64,000 nucleotides of DNA from Stenopsyche tienmushanensis (GCA_008973525.1 WACJ01000058.1:496001-560000), one strand, 5' to 3'. Counted from the first letter of the stretch, positions 35,026 to 47,830 are shown. The notes: generated by a model not told the origin, from the sequence alone. A program made the numbers and translations.

Positions 35026-35928
35026 CAGGGACACCCAACGGGGTGCAGGTGGATCCTTGGGGGTCGATAGAAAGATGGACGAATACTTGTAGTAGTACAA
35101 AATTTATTAATACATCTAATACAACCACGAAATTGCTTTTGATATGCAATTATTATACACTCATACTTCTTTTTGTGCGATTTCGAAGTTGTGCGGAGTT
35201 TTTTTTAAAGCATTTTTTTTAATTTCATAAAGAGTACGTATCGAGTTATTTTGGATAAAATAGGAAATAAATCATCAACTTTAACCAAAATTTGGAATAA
35301 ACTTATATTTTGGGTTTGTGTAAATCATATTGCATCTGCTATCGTTGGATTACAACCACGTCCCGTTATTCTGGTTTAGATTTTTGATTTTTTTTTTGCA
35401 TTTTTCCAATGTTTCTACTTTTAAAAATACATTCTCCAAAGAAATTTCTAAAATTCCAGCTACTTACGAGAAGAACAGCTAATTTAATGGCGCGGCAACT
35501 TGGCCGGTCCTACCATGATGAAATCTTTTAACACTTTTTTTTCGAAACTACTTTTTTTAACACGGTTGACATTATATTTCAAGTTTTAATTAATTAATAT
35601 ACTTCGAACTGGGTACAAATCTTTTCTATATAATCCTCTATTATTCCTACGAGATTTATGTCAAAATGTATTTTTTAACCATTTAAAAAAATTAAAACTA
35701 TGACAAAATATGGCCAAAAATGACTTGATCTTGACTTGATGGAACGCATCTTCACTTTTTCTTTATAAGTCATAGCTTTTTTGTGCGATTTCTTTTTGTG
35801 TGATTTTCCGCGGCACTTTCCCATCTATCGCACAAAAAAAAGGTTTAAATGTATAGCGAAAAATGCGTCGGGGTCGATGAAAAAAAAAACCTTTTTAATC
35901 GATGTAGGAAAAAAGTTTAGAATCCCTG
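35026..35928. mobile_element. Short hAT element with 8-bp duplication, split by an insertion
   Basis: Left end CAGGGACACCCAACGGGGTG, right end AAAAGTTTAGAATCCCTG. Flanks CTTTAGAG (35018-35025) and TTTTAGAG (35929-35936) match at 7 of 8 positions, a hAT-type duplication. Removing the 35159-35852 insertion leaves about 209 bases with no coding capacity. The GTGGATCC and GGGGTCGAT words are typical of its two halves. Confidence 0.65.
35159..35852 (+). mobile_element. TA-flanked GTGCGA-family element, complete, nested
   Basis: Starts after TA with CACTCATACTTCTTTTTGTG and ends CACAAAAAAAAGGTTTAAAT before GTA, so inverted termini and TA flanks are both present (left edge accurate to one or two bases). 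The left 230 bases match 5946-6180. Near the right end lies an inverted copy of the CTTACATAGAAAAAG module seen at 33089. It carries no transposase. It sits inside the hAT element at 35026, so it is the younger of the two. Confidence 0.65.
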
Positions 35929-35936
35929 TTTTAGAG

Positions 35937-38327
35937 GCCATTAATTATTGCCATCAATCGACATTCGCAAGCACATTAATTATTTCGCAGTGTTATAAGA
36001 TTTTGTCGCATAAATTGGTGTTTACAATATGTAAAAATAAAGTAAACAGGCACTAAAAGTGGGTCAATTTATAGTTAGAGAGTCTCGAATTATAAAATAT
36101 GAATGCATTTGCAGTCGTAAATGTATCTTTTCTTATTGAAAATGAATGTTCACCCACGGAACTTAAAGCGAACTTAAAGCACTGAAGGCAGTGACATTAT
36201 TTTATCAAGTTTCCGCGCTTCAACTTTAGCCACGTCTACCAAAACCCCAGCCACCTTGTATCGAAATTAGACGAAGTTTATTTGACAATAGTTAATATAA
36301 ACTATTTGTAGACAAAAAAGCAGCTTTATAGATTTTAATTTAATGCCGGTATTTACAATTATGCAAAATTGAAAGCTTTATAGAAAAATACTTCTTGCAT
36401 CTAATAGTGTCAAAATGTGTTTGTAACGCTGTTTTTTAGAAGATTTGATATATATTATATAAATTTAGCCTGGATGAACTTGACGTGATCCATGATGTTT
36501 TTATAGGCATGTTCTATTTTATGATTGTGGTCATTTGGCGAACGGAACACGCTATAGTTGCGTAGATTTCACCGGCACACGCCCTTTTTGCGTTCAACCC
36601 TCACCCTCCATGACCTTCCATTGTCCAAATGTTAAGCACTCTTGGTTTCTACGAAATATCTGTTTGTCACCTGGCTCTTGGGGTGGATTTGCACAGCTGT
36701 CACGAGTCTCGGTTTAGTGTTCTTTGTGCAAGTGAGAGCAGCTGACACGGTCCATGGCGACGATGTTTACGACGTCTTTGTCATTGTTAATTGTGAGCCT
36801 GCATAATATTTGTCTAGGGATGTTCATATCTATTTCGCAAGCAACTGATAGCTTGTATCTTTGTGAGATTAAGCGGAAAATAACATCGGCTCGGATGACT
36901 CGATATTTATTCTCGTCTTTTGAGATTTTCAAGTGGCTTTGTTTCTCGAAGCGTTCGATTATGGTTTCAGTATGGTATTTACTTTCGATCTTGCAAGTGT
37001 TCTTGTCTGCATGTGAGTTATTTTGTGATTTGATCGAAATGCATGATTTGGATGTGTCTTCGTGTGGTTGGCTTTCGTGATGTGAGTCGATTTTCATCGT
37101 TTTGCATTTTTGTCTTGTTATATGTTTAGCCACTTGACGTGTTTAACTCCAGCAACTCCAAAAGCTTTGATCATAATATTAGACGTGTAACTTGAGGGAG
37201 GAATTCTGTCTGTCTATTTTGAGTAAATAGATACTTCTGCGTAAATAAACAGAAGCTTTTGGATACATAAAAAAAAATCAAATATGAGTTATTCTAGGTT
37301 ATTAATCTATTTTGTCTCTAATTTCAGAAGCCTTCGCCGCTTTAACACCGACTGAATTATTTTGCTGATTGGATTTTGGAATTGATCTTGTTTTCCGAAG
37401 TTAGTTCGAGGGGTGAGTATTTCATGATCGAATCATCATACGTGCTTAGAATAATGATTGTGCAACATTTACAAACACAGCAGCGATTTGTTCAACATTG
37501 TTCAACAGACAAGAAAATGATCGTCTGCTTCTGTTCTTTGTTCGATAATTCCATAACATTTTCACTTTTACAATATGCATACTCATCCATCATACTTTCT
37601 TTCATGCCCTCTGCACATCTTTCTCGATGGCGTGCATTATGCAATCGAACAAATCATCTCGGATCGGATCTTCATGGGGCCAAATTATGGTGTTAATCAC
37701 GCAACACCCGAAGACCCCACGGTGACATAAATCATAGAGCTGATTACGTGACGATTGCCGTCTGCCCATTGTCTTCTTTCAAACACAATGATGACACGAA
37801 TACCGATACATTTTATTCCATATAATTCACTACGTTAACCGTTACAGGATCGTTATGCACATACTGATGAGGAAGGCGATGACTTTTAAGTTTTGACGTT
37901 GGGTTCGACATAGATACGATGACTTATGATTATTTTGGGACGACAGGGATGGGCACGATCTATTTAGTCATAACGAAGTTCTACAACATCTTTAGTATTA
38001 CCAATAACTATATTACATTACAAACGTTATTTCAACACTTTTTAAAATAAAAAATAATAGAGATAAACAAAATATATCACTCAATAAGTACGTAGGATTT
38101 TTTTTTAAATTGCAATAAAACGACCCCAAATTAAAGCGAACTGTATTAAAGTGAGGATAAATTTGAGAATTTCGAATTTCAAACTGAGAGTTTGAAGAGT
38201 TTTCATGTAGAGAAATTTTCGAAATGTATTTTGTGCCAGAAAAATAATACATTTTGATCTAAGAAATAGAGTTCAATTTTTTTTTCAAACGCAATGCCAA
38301 GCGGATATAAAATTAAAACTTCCACTT
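35937..38327. other. No recognisable gene
   Basis: A 139-codon minus-strand frame (36714-37133) and a 108-codon plus-strand frame overlap almost entirely. The minus frame is rich in Lys, His, Ser and Ile with no recognised domain. 36530-36720 is slightly GC-richer. I do not call a gene. Confidence 0.4.
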
Positions 38328-38520
38328 TGTCATATCAGCGGTCCGAAAAGCGGACCGATTGAGAATACAAACCTTATGGCCACTCCGTCCTCTTTTTTTA
38401 TGATCTGTACGATCTAGACACTTTTTATCATAGTACTTTTTTACAACAGAAAGAGTCATCTACACGTTAGGTCGGGTACTTTTGGGACTATCTTTGTATA
38501 ACTTTATGTAACAAAAGCAA
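38328..38520 (+). mobile_element. hAT-N family copy G, right-half fragment
   Basis: Begins in GTCATATCAGCGGTCCG with the intact core hairpin (38338-38356), followed by GCCACTCCGTCCTC, GATCTGTACGATC, TCTAGACACTTTTTATCAT and GTTAGGTCGGGTACTTTTGG. Neither terminus is present. Confidence 0.6.
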
Positions 38521-38799
38521 GCCCTGACTCCTAAATTTTTTCTACACCATAAAAAGTTGTGAAATAGTTGTCAACCTTCATTCCACTTATTTTGTACTTG
38601 GCAGAGAAATATGATAAAATATTGTATGGATCAAAAGGATTTAAAGTTTCTTACGGAAAATGAAGAAAAACGTAATTTCTCATACAAATTCCATGAAAAA
38701 AAAAATTTGAGTCTGGCCAGACTACTTTCATTGACTAGTTGTATAAATAGAAATATCCTTTTTTTTCGAAATACAAAGATTTTGAACATTTTCTTTTAA

Positions 38800-38900
38800 A
38801 TCTAAATTCTGTAAAACCCTTCGATTATCAAAATCAGGGATATTTGGTAAGATTAGCAATGCAAAATGGTCTGGCCATACCATATTATTGACAGAAGGGT
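38800..38900 (+). mobile_element. Short TTAA-ended repeat (family TTAA-D), copy 1
   Basis: Reads AATCTAAATTCTGTAAAACC to ATTATTGACAGAAGGGT followed by TTAA (38901-38904). An inverted relative lies at 55757. Both contain a near-palindrome around GGTCTGRCCATACC. Confidence 0.45.
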
Positions 38901-38904
38901 TTAA

Positions 38905-41494
38905 TCGAATGCAAACAAATCTCGCATGAATTTGACTGCCCCAACGACCATCTTTGAATACTGTTAATATTGATTAATAGCTATTACCAAGCTATCATTG
39001 GTTATAGTTTTTAAATTACGGAAAAACATTAGGAAATGCATTAAAAATAAATAATGCAGTATTTGACGAATATTAATGATGTTGAGCGAGCAATTAGTTC
39101 TGCCGAGCTTCAATGTTAGATAATTTCTATTTAATCAAATTTATTATTAATTAATCCCTGTTCTTTGTTTGTATTCTATATGGGAACGTTAAGGAAAATA
39201 TTAAAATTCATATTCTAGAAAAAGAAATCGTCGTACCGACATATTTGGCATATTCTTTATTCATTTATATATCGAGAGCTGGCAGCATAAATTGAGGGTC
39301 ATCTAATATATGTGGATAATATAATAGTTGTGTTCTGGCGTGTTTCTGGACTATCATTATGACAGTCTGGCGACTGATTGTTATTGGGTTTGGAAGGGGA
39401 GGGGGTTGAAATCTAGTGAAAATTCAATTAGATCATACTGTCAAAGTGCATTTTTTTAAATAATTTTCTATAAATTATTAAAATAATCAATAATTTATAA
39501 GTGTTGCCAGACTATTTACTGCTTGTTAAGATAGTACCAGACTGGTTCAAATTTGCTGAAGCCAACCAGAAAATTATGTCATTTATTAGTCTTTATATAT
39601 TAGATCGAGTGTCTCAATCCAGGCTTATGTTGATTTTTTTGATTATTCGAAATGTAAATATTGAGACGATTAAAATCAAACAGGATGGTCAATCATTGCA
39701 AGATAAATTTGATTTGAAAATTATGATAATTTCGCCACTAATGTGTATTCAAATGATTTTATCCTAATTTGATATTTTGATTCGAAGGCAATGCATTCTG
39801 ACATTCTGAAAAGAATAATATTATATTGGGTTACATGATGCAATTGATATTATAAAGTATTTTTATGCATATTTTTTTGACGGTTATGGTTTGTAGATTT
39901 ATGAATTCTGTCGCTTTAATAATCGAGTTCACAGTGGAGTATTGTCCTTTGCTCGTATAAAACTTGGAGAAAGGCCATTCTTCCTTGGCACTCGACCAAC
40001 AGCAAGGAGGTTTGCCTCTCGAGGAAGAGTGCTTCTTTGCATCCTGATCGATGTCCTTGACATCGTCTGGGTTTCCCGCCGTAACGTTGCACAACTCGAA
40101 TGCAGCCCGCGATCCTTTTGCCGTCGCAAAATATCAACAAGGATCTGGCGGATTTCATATTTGCGTTATTGTTTAGACGTGTTTGTTTGCATCAAAAGAG
40201 AAAGTATACGGGTTTTTTCCCCGATCGAATCGAAATACTGCATCTTGCATATCAATACGTTGACCGATTTCGATGTTCTTTGAATTCGACAGCGGACAAT
40301 GCCGAAGAAAATTACATTTAATATAAATGTTCATGGAATCTGCATTAATTTCGAATAAATCTATTGGCACTCTGTGCTAAAAAGGTATAAAAATACAATG
40401 AGTGTTTGTAGGAATCGTTCAGATACAATTTATGGGTGGCTTCGGATGTTTTCTGAGAATTAATTGAGGCTTCTTTGAACGTCTTACGCTACATTAGCGT
40501 CCGGCGATCGGTCTTCCAACAAACGCTGCTTTCGTCTAATGCGTTTTTTTGCCGAAAGGAAATGACTGGAAACGGTTTTAGCTGACATTTGACGAATTGA
40601 GGGTGTTGAGGTATTGGGGATTAGGCATTCGCCTCTCGTAGGCCATGAATGTCGTCATCAATCAGAGACGGGGGCGCGAGTGAGGCGCATGCCTGATGTT
40701 GGAGTGCAAGAAGTAGGAGACGAAAGCTGAAGAATAAGAGCAGACAAGGACGTCGTTAGTAGAGAATGTCTCATCACGTACAATTAGCTGCACACGCCTT
40801 AAGTGCACATGTTCGGATTATTACCGTTAAGAGACGTGGGACGAGCCATCTAGGTGAAATTTTAAAACCAGGAAATGTGCTTTTCTTGCAAATTTATTGC
40901 GATTTTACCACCAAAAATCCTGATATGAATCACCGATCCACTGAGACCATGCAAAATACCATGCATTTATTGCTCACAGTCTTAATATTAGGTTATCCCA
41001 AAAGAAATCCATTATATGTTTTTTTCTTACTTGTTTTATTATTGTTTTTATATGTTATGACCAAAATTGGAATATCTTCAAAGCTTAAAGAACGAACCAT
41101 GCGAACAACTTATTGACACCGTCTTCAAAAACAATGGCGTACCGCAAAATGCAGTTATTTTGGCAGCAAACATCTTATTTTTGCGGTTTGCCTTTACAGA
41201 ATGCCAACTGTAATGATATGCAGACCGCGACATATATGTGGTAAAAATATTGATTATATTGTTCATTTAAATGTTTTTTTTTTAATGCGAAAAGTCATGT
41301 TAAAAATAATTTTTTACACTATGACAGCTATGTTAACATATACATTTGTACTGGAAATAACAAACATATTAGACGTGTTTTTATTTGGTGAAGTTTTGGA
41401 CATTGGCGCACGTGTCACATTCGTATTGCAGCGAATTGATATTTGATAAGTAAGCGATTAATACATATGTATGAATTTGCGCGATTTTCCACTA
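38905..41494. other. No recognisable gene
   Basis: The patch 39930-40220 is GC-richer, with four overlapping frames on both strands (longest 113 codons, plus, 39942-40283). None has a recognised domain or consistent codon bias. The 116-codon frame at 40766-41116 ends in a hydrophobic segment but is likely chance. Confidence 0.4.
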
Positions 41495-41608
41495 CTAAAG
41501 AAAGCTGCCTAGTCTGTCTCTGTCTGTATCCGAACTCAATGTACAAGAGTGCTTTTTCTGAATAAGCGGAGGGGGATCGCAGGCCCTTCGATAGTACTCC
41601 TTTAGGGG
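41495..41608 (+). mobile_element. TTAA-B family, right-end fragment
   Basis: GCCTAGTCTGTCTCTGTCTG through GAGTGCTTTTTCTGAATAAG to CTCCTTTAGGGG, followed by TTAA (41609-41612). Confidence 0.55.
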
Positions 41609-41659
41609 TTAACCGTCATAAAATGTAGATATAATTAACTGAAATCCCTATCGTCGATA

Positions 41660-41882
41660 ATACGAATTTCGTTCGTGTTGTCTTGAGAGCAGACGTTTGT
41701 TTTGATAATTAAGATACTCGCGTCATTCTTATCGTTGCCCAATTTTGTTATTCCCCTCTGACTGTTCTGGAGTAGCGTCATTGGCCGAGTATTACCACAC
41801 TTTTGCAAAATCTACTCTTCAGAAGTAAACTGGCAGGCTTGCACGGTGACCATGACATTTTAGCGTAGCGTCTATGTTATCT
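41660..41882 (-). mobile_element. TTAA-C family, copy 3, fragment with the conserved frame
   Basis: Shares TTCGTTCGTGTTGTCTTGAG, CTTCAGAAGTAAACTGGCAG and AGCGTAGCGT words with the copies at 24510 and 28355. On the minus strand, codons from about 41820 to 41668 again give TRPMTLLQNSQRG, GNDKNDASILIIKTN and SQDNTNE without indels or stops, although no start codon precedes them. About half the element is missing on the right. Confidence 0.5.
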
Positions 41883-44386
41883 GGTCTTCAATAAGTTCAA
41901 GATATTTAAAGTTTAAGTTTTATTATTTTTTTTTGTTATATCTAGAATCCTAATAAAACTATTCAAGCAGAATGCATTTTGGCAGAAACCCATTCAAATA
42001 GATTCCAGCGCTTTAAATTTCTCTGTATCTGTATTTAAAATATTTTTACAATTTTTATTTTATACAATAAACATTGATTTTTTAAATTTCTCGAGAAATT
42101 AGAAAAAAATATCTACACATATCATTCAAAATCTTAAGAGCATAAAAATATTAAATTCAAATGATTCAACCCAATTTGATTAAAGGCGAAGTTAAAATAA
42201 GTTTATATCCCTTTGATGAGTATGCACTCACATGTTGAGTGCGCACTCGAGCGATCGAGTATATATGAAATTATTTTCAATGCCGTGCTTTTTGCAAATA
42301 ACGTTGAGATTTCAACGAATTTGATAGTTTTTCCAAAAAAATATTTCGTTATAGAATAATGACTTCTGGTCTGAATCAAAGTTCATCTGTCTCAGATAAC
42401 ATATTATATATGTATATTATTTTGTCGTTTTATCCGCCACAAATGTAATATTTTAAACGAATTGCTTTATGCAAGCATTCGCCATAGCGTGTCTGATAAA
42501 ATTGTGTTTTTTGCTGGAAGTCAAAATTAATTCCCGTCCTGATTGAAAATTTAAAGACCTAGCGCACAGCTCTAAAGCATGGCGAAGGTTGTTTTTTTTT
42601 TAAATGTCAAAATTCCTTTGAAATGTCAGTCAAGTTTATATATGTGCTTAGCATAATTGGGTTGTCGGGTTACACTCCCTGTTTTTGTGTCAATTTGACC
42701 CAGGTCGCTGATGTGTCCTGACCTAAAATTGTGTTGGCGTAACGAGCGATTGAATTGGGTCATTCGCGAATAAATTGTGTTAGTTTTTAAGCATTTGAAA
42801 TATTTGGACCCAGTCGATTTGCATGTGTATTTTAACGTCAATTAGTTATGATCCATATAGTTGAAACGCTCTCAGACACGCTTGAATCATTATGGTTGTA
42901 TGAGAATTGATGACGGCTCATATGCTATGGATCATACTTATAGACTCTTTGCTTTCGAATATTCTAATAAGATATTCAAACTTAAAAAATCTAGAATAAT
43001 AAGAATATGAATGCAATTGATAAATGTGTCAATTGATCGTAATATATTCAATTGATTGATTAAAATCATAGGATCCTACAATTGATAAGCGCATTGGATA
43101 TTGAAGAATGTAATCGATTCAAACAAGCTTTCATTCTGCAAAATATTCAATTATAGTAATGACGATATATATATTTATTTTTATATTATTAGAACTGAAT
43201 ACAATATTGTATTTGCTTGTGGCATAGAGTGCAAAGAGTTGAATCGTGCGATCAAGTGGACCTATTTCTGGTTATTTCAACCCACGCTGCGGCGCTCTCG
43301 AGTGATCTATCAGACTTAACCGTCCACAATAAAATATTTAAGGCCAATAAAGTTTGATGTGTGAATTGTGCGTGTCGAAAATGATCCAAATTAAAATCGC
43401 AGGTTGAATCATAAAACTAAAATGATTTATAAGCTATATTGTGCGAGCCGGGCGTTATAAAACCGAGGAGATATTAACATCAGATTTACAGTCACGTCCT
43501 TGCAACCCCAGACTTTCTTTACTGTCCGGAGATAAAATTTCAAAAGAGGATACTTGGCAGTGTGATAAGATGCTGACTCATTACGATCCTTTTATCCTTG
43601 ATGAACCCGGCGCATTAAGCGGGACTTCAGCTCGATGTATGCAAAAAGCACTTGAAGGGTCTTAGAGCGAAATGCAGCAACACGATTCGTACGGCCGTAT
43701 AACAATTCGCGATAAACTAATGGTGCTCATTTTATTAAAAGGTCAGGAGTCAATTTCAATCGGAATCAATAAGGATTCAATCGAAGCCAATTCAATTTCC
43801 GGGCGTCAATCCGGGAGATCATCCATTACTGGAATTGCCCTTTTTGTCGAAATTGATTTCCGCGCAATACAAAAACATCGATGCATATTAAAAGCATATT
43901 CTAATATCAAAATAAATTTGACTCAATCGAAAAATCTATAGAAGTATATATAATTTTATAGACGGGGTGATCCAATTTATATGCAAGCGTTGTAAGACAA
44001 AGGGTTGATTTTGCCTTTCAAATTTATGCCTTTGATCAAGAGCACAAAAAATAGACTTTGTAATTTTGGGGAGACAAAATAAAGACAAAAATGTTTTAAA
44101 TTGGATTCATCGTTTTTTTTTTCGTTTTTTTCATTCATGTTCAGGGCTTATATTAGGGGGGCCTGAAAGTATTAGATAGTTTTGAGACCTTATGCTTGTT
44201 TTCCACATCACACTCGTAACTTCGGCGAGAAGGACTCGAAACAGGGAAGAAAGAGGATAGATTTGAAAGACGAGATCTTCTTAGAACATATTTATTTGAT
44301 CCACTTTAAATTGGCCGCGGTTACAAGGCGTAAACGTTCAACTTAAAATTGAAACGTAAAACAAAGACTACGACTTAATCATACTA
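41883..44386. other. No recognisable gene
   Basis: AT-rich with small frames only. At 42223-42262 repeated GAGTG/CACTC words form a local inverted cluster (CACTCACATGTTGAGTGCGC). Confidence 0.45.
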
Positions 44387-45139
44387 TCAGGTTGGGGAAT
44401 AAGTTCGTAGCGTTTTTATATTATCTTGTTTTACAGCATTTTTTTGCTTTTTGGCAAAGTGTATAATATCCATTCGATAGAGCCCTTTTTGTTCTACAAA
44501 TTTGTGTTGATTATCTTTTTGAATAATTACATTTTTATTACCTTTGAGTCTTAAAAATGGAATATCCAGGAGGTAAAAAGCAACATTTTCGACAGCCACT
44601 CTTCTTCGCTTTTCATCGAGGTCAAAGAGCTGCTGAAGCACCCCGGGACATTTGCAACGTATACGGAAAAGGTGTCATAGGTGAGTCTATATAACGGAAA
44701 TGGTTTGCAAAGTTCAAAAATGGCATCATCGAGTAACACGCGGTCATAAACAGCGCTTTTTGTACCGAATCGTTATAGGAGACGAGAAATGGTGCCTATA
44801 CATAAACATGAAGCAAAAAAAGGAATAGGTGACTCCAGGAGATACGTCAAAGCCGAGAGTCAAGCCCGACTTCCATCCAAAGAAGACCATGATCTTCGTT
44901 TGGTGGGACTGGGAGGGCATGGTACATTGGGAAATGCTCGAAAGAAATGCCACGGTCAACAAGGAGATCTACATAACTCAGCTACTCCGCGTGAAAGAGG
45001 CTATTCAACTGAAAATATCCCATCGACAAGGCCAAACCATACTTCTTCACGACAATGCCAGGCCCTATGTTGTACAAGGCGCCAAATAAAGGTTTTCGAT
45101 AAAAATAAAAAAACGCTACGAACTTATTCCCCAACCTAA
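44387..45139 (+). pseudogene. Internally deleted mariner with both terminal repeats
   Basis: TA dinucleotides (44385-44386, 45140-45141) flank termini TCAGGTTGGGGAATAAGTTC and its near-perfect inverse ending TTCCCCAACCTAA. The inverted pairing runs about 30 bases. The plus-strand frame from ATG 44557 reads QHFRQPLFFAFHRGQRAAEA and ICNVYGKGVIGES, the mariner N-terminal HTH, then a stop and WFAKFKNG. It resumes with RIVIGDEKWCLY (first catalytic Asp) and, after a frame change, FVWWDWEGMVHWEML and ILLHDNARPY (second Asp). The HTH-to-GDEKW linker and everything after HDNARPY, including the third Asp, are deleted. At 753 bases it is a bit over half a normal mariner. Clear terminal repeats suggest a fairly young insertion. 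Confidence 0.9.
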
Positions 45140-45141
45140 TA

Positions 45142-46588
45142 AATCAAAGCGGTTTTAACATCAAAACTGAATATTTAACATCGCCCTTATTGCTGACGAA
45201 TTTAGTTTTAATATTATTCGGTAAACAGTTTTTGAGTTAGCCATTGGTCGAATATCATCACTCCTTTTCCCCGCAATTTTCTTCCACGTTACACTCCCCC
45301 CGACGTAAAATTTAATCGTCCCGATCAATTTACATCCGCACTTCGCAATCGTGCCTTTCTGTATAACAATACAATAACTTTGACAAAATACAATTCAATT
45401 GACATAAACAGAGGCAATTATAACGTTTCCATAATTAACATATTCACTCGTATGTTACAAAATATTATTTTAATTTCTTATTATCTATTTGATCAACTTA
45501 TATCAATATTCATAATATTAGACAGAACTTCCTATTATTTCTGAGGCCTATTAATAACTTAAAACAACTATTTATTCACACACAAAGCTAATAGGATATA
45601 AGATGAATAACTCATTATGAATTAATTTGAATTTGCATTAAAATTAAAAGAGAAATGTCCGTATTTATTCAACAGAGGTAAGACGACACTACTTCATGAT
45701 ATTTCGCGCCCTCATAAAGCAAAATGACACTGGATAAAATACGGTAATTATACTGGGAAGTGTTATAGCATCTTTCTTATTTGCTAGATTTCGCACCGAC
45801 GGATTTCCGTCTTGGAACCACAGCCTGAGAGAAAAAAGATTTAAAAATGCAGCTGAACTGAAAATGTATTTAATATCGTTTTTTGCTTCCAAGTGAGAAA
45901 GTTTTTACGAAAGAGGGATCAAATTACTGCCAAAACGATGAGAAGATCTGTTGAATAATGAAGATAATTATATTTGATATTGTTGTATATAAAAGTTTTC
46001 TTTTTTTACGAAATTTTCCAATACTTTCGGGTCATTAAAAAATATTTTATACTTTCAAATAAAGGTGATTTATAAATTCGTATTTACGCGATTTTTAAAT
46101 ATAAATATATAAATTAACTATGTTAAGAGACGAGGACAGACACAGGATAAACATGACTAGAAAAGTACTTCAATAACTCAGATACTGCATTAAAGACTGC
46201 AGAATTTGTGCACATAATCGTTACATAATAGTAATGAATAGTTTACATTTATGTAAGCTTTTGTACAATATTATATGAATAAATTCTAATTTGTCTCACA
46301 ATTTCTCTTCATACGTAAGACTGGTTTATGTCCATGTATCCTTTAAAATATACACATGTTATTTCAATAATTGATCTAGGTAAATTGGCAACCATATTTA
46401 TGATGCATTATTGTTGCATTTATAAATATTTTATTATTGGTTATTTTTGTCTCTTGTAGGCGTAATTTGCATAGAAATACATATGGATATATTTTGAAGT
46501 AATCTAAATTTTTCTTACATCTAAAATAGTGCAAAATGATCACCTAGATTTCGTCTAAACGTTATCATCTAAAAACGTTTGGATATAT
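45142..46588. other. No recognisable gene
   Basis: AT-rich. The minus-strand frame at 45689-45892 has no recognised domain. Confidence 0.5.
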
Positions 46589-46795
46589 TTAATCATTGAG
46601 TGTTTCGTCATTTAGTCTGGATCTGATTTTGGTAGCCAGACAACCTGCTGCTGAAAATGCACGCTCAGCCTCCACACTCGTTGGAGGTATCGTCATCAGA
46701 TATGTAAATGCTAGTTCGATTCGATGACCGCATGAGCCCCCATTTTCGTATAACACCATCAATGTGACTGATAAAATTCCTTCCTGCTGAGACAC
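46589..46795 (-). pseudogene. hAT transposase C-terminal dimerisation domain fragment
   Basis: The 68-codon minus-strand frame ends with IPPTSVEAERAFSAAGCLA followed by TKIRSRLNDETL, the hAT C-terminal dimerisation motif (PPTSxxxERxFSxxG and KxRxRL). Only this last part of the transposase remains. The catalytic core and zinc finger are absent, and the upstream side joins directly to non-coding repeat sequence at 46800. It marks the source class of the repeat pair at 23296 and 46790. Confidence 0.85.
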
Positions 46796-47155
46796 TGACT
46801 AAAACTCGCGAAATTCCCGATTTCCCGACAAATTATTTTTTTCCGTCGCTGCAGATGAATACTTACATACTATAATACTTTGATGTGATTCGTAATTATA
46901 TTAGGGAGGAATACAAAAATTCTGAACCCCGTATCTATAATATTTCATATCGATATTCCCATTATTAGAGTCGATGTGTAGTAAATACATCACCGGTAGG
47001 GAAAGGTTAATATAATAATTTGAAATTCATATATGCATTGTATATATATGTATACATAGGTTAGACAGTTACTGCCCCTAGGCGTCGTCTAAGCTCGCCA
47101 ATTAGTAGTTACGCCGCTGTTTCCAAGTGTGGTGTACGATTTCTGTTAAATAAAG
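46790..47155 (-). mobile_element. hAT-derived repeat, second copy
   Basis: Minus-strand counterpart of 23296-23720: TAACAGAAATCGTACACCA, CAGCGGCGTAACTACTAATT (a hAT-like terminus), GGGGCAGTAACTGTCTAACC, then the CCTTTCCCTACCGGTGATG word and the GGGAAATCGGGAATTT end that leads into the transposase tail. Both copies also share CTTGGAAA and some sequence outside the CAG terminus, so the true edge lies further out. Confidence 0.6.
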
Positions 47156-47203
47156 TGAGGATTGATATGTGCCTCCTTATGATCTAAAGTCCTTCTGTAT
47201 ATA

Positions 47204-47505
47204 CAAGGTGCGGCAGGGAAACTACCTTATTTAAAATATGATTGACACAAATAATATAAGAAATATCAGTTTAATTTTTTTTTTCCTGTTACAGAGAGAA
47301 ATTTAAAGTTTGTAGTTATTATGCTCAGTTCTGGTCAATGGATTTATATAGTTGAGTTTTGAAGCTTCTCATCACCATTTCCAGTATATCGATGGGTATG
47401 TTGTCAATAGCAGCTTGAATATTGTTCTTCAATTGAGCCAGATTCCTTCTATACTATTTGTGCTATTCATTTTTATAATAAAAGTAGTTTCCCTGCCATA
47501 ATCTG
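47204..47505 (-). mobile_element. TA-flanked element with transposase C-terminal remnant
   Basis: TA (47202-47203, 47506-47507) flanks inverted termini CAAGGTGCGGCAGGGAAACT and GTAGTTTCCCTGCCATAATC, with about 16 of the first 23 bases paired. Inside, the minus strand from about 47455 to 47335 reads RRNLAQLKNNIQAAIDNIP and then DILEMVMRSFKTQL without a stop. This is the C-terminal pattern of Tc1/mariner-superfamily transposases, after the LDFFLWG motif. The element is therefore an internally deleted derivative. A lone matching right terminus lies at 57108. Confidence 0.75.
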
Positions 47506-47649
47506 TATGAGGTATCACTAGAGTAATTCATTTTTAATTGCTTGAACCTGATCAGACAACGGCAGTAGTAGTATTTTGTCTACAATTAGAATGAATAAAG
47601 CAAATAGACACATTGTTTAAATAAACCCTTAATTTTTTAAATTAAACTT

Positions 47650-47830
47650 ATATAGGGGCGGTAGGGCAAATTGGCTTTAACATAACATGAAATTCCAAGC
47701 GGCAGTTAGTCGGAAAGTAAGTGTAAATCGTTTGTAGTGTGTGCGTTGTGCAATGCGCCGCGTCGCATCTACTTGCGCATTTTATTATATATCACACAAA
47801 CATAGCTCAATCGTTAAGCTAACAATTTTC
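47650..47830 (+). repeat. Interspersed repeat R2, copy 4 (long form)
   Basis: GGGGCGGTAGGGCAAATTGG, AAATCGTTTGTAGTGTGTG, GCGCCGCGTCGC and then ATTTTATTATATATCACACA and GTTAAGCTAACAATTTTCAT, in the same order as 31900. Confidence 0.6.

Noticed and set aside
36714..37133. 139-codon minus-strand frame overlapping a 108-codon plus-strand frame
   Set aside because: No recognised motif, and both strands are open over the same stretch, which suggests chance.
39831..40283. Overlapping frames of 65-113 codons on both strands in a GC-richer patch
   Set aside because: No frame shows domain, splice or codon evidence that sets it above the others.
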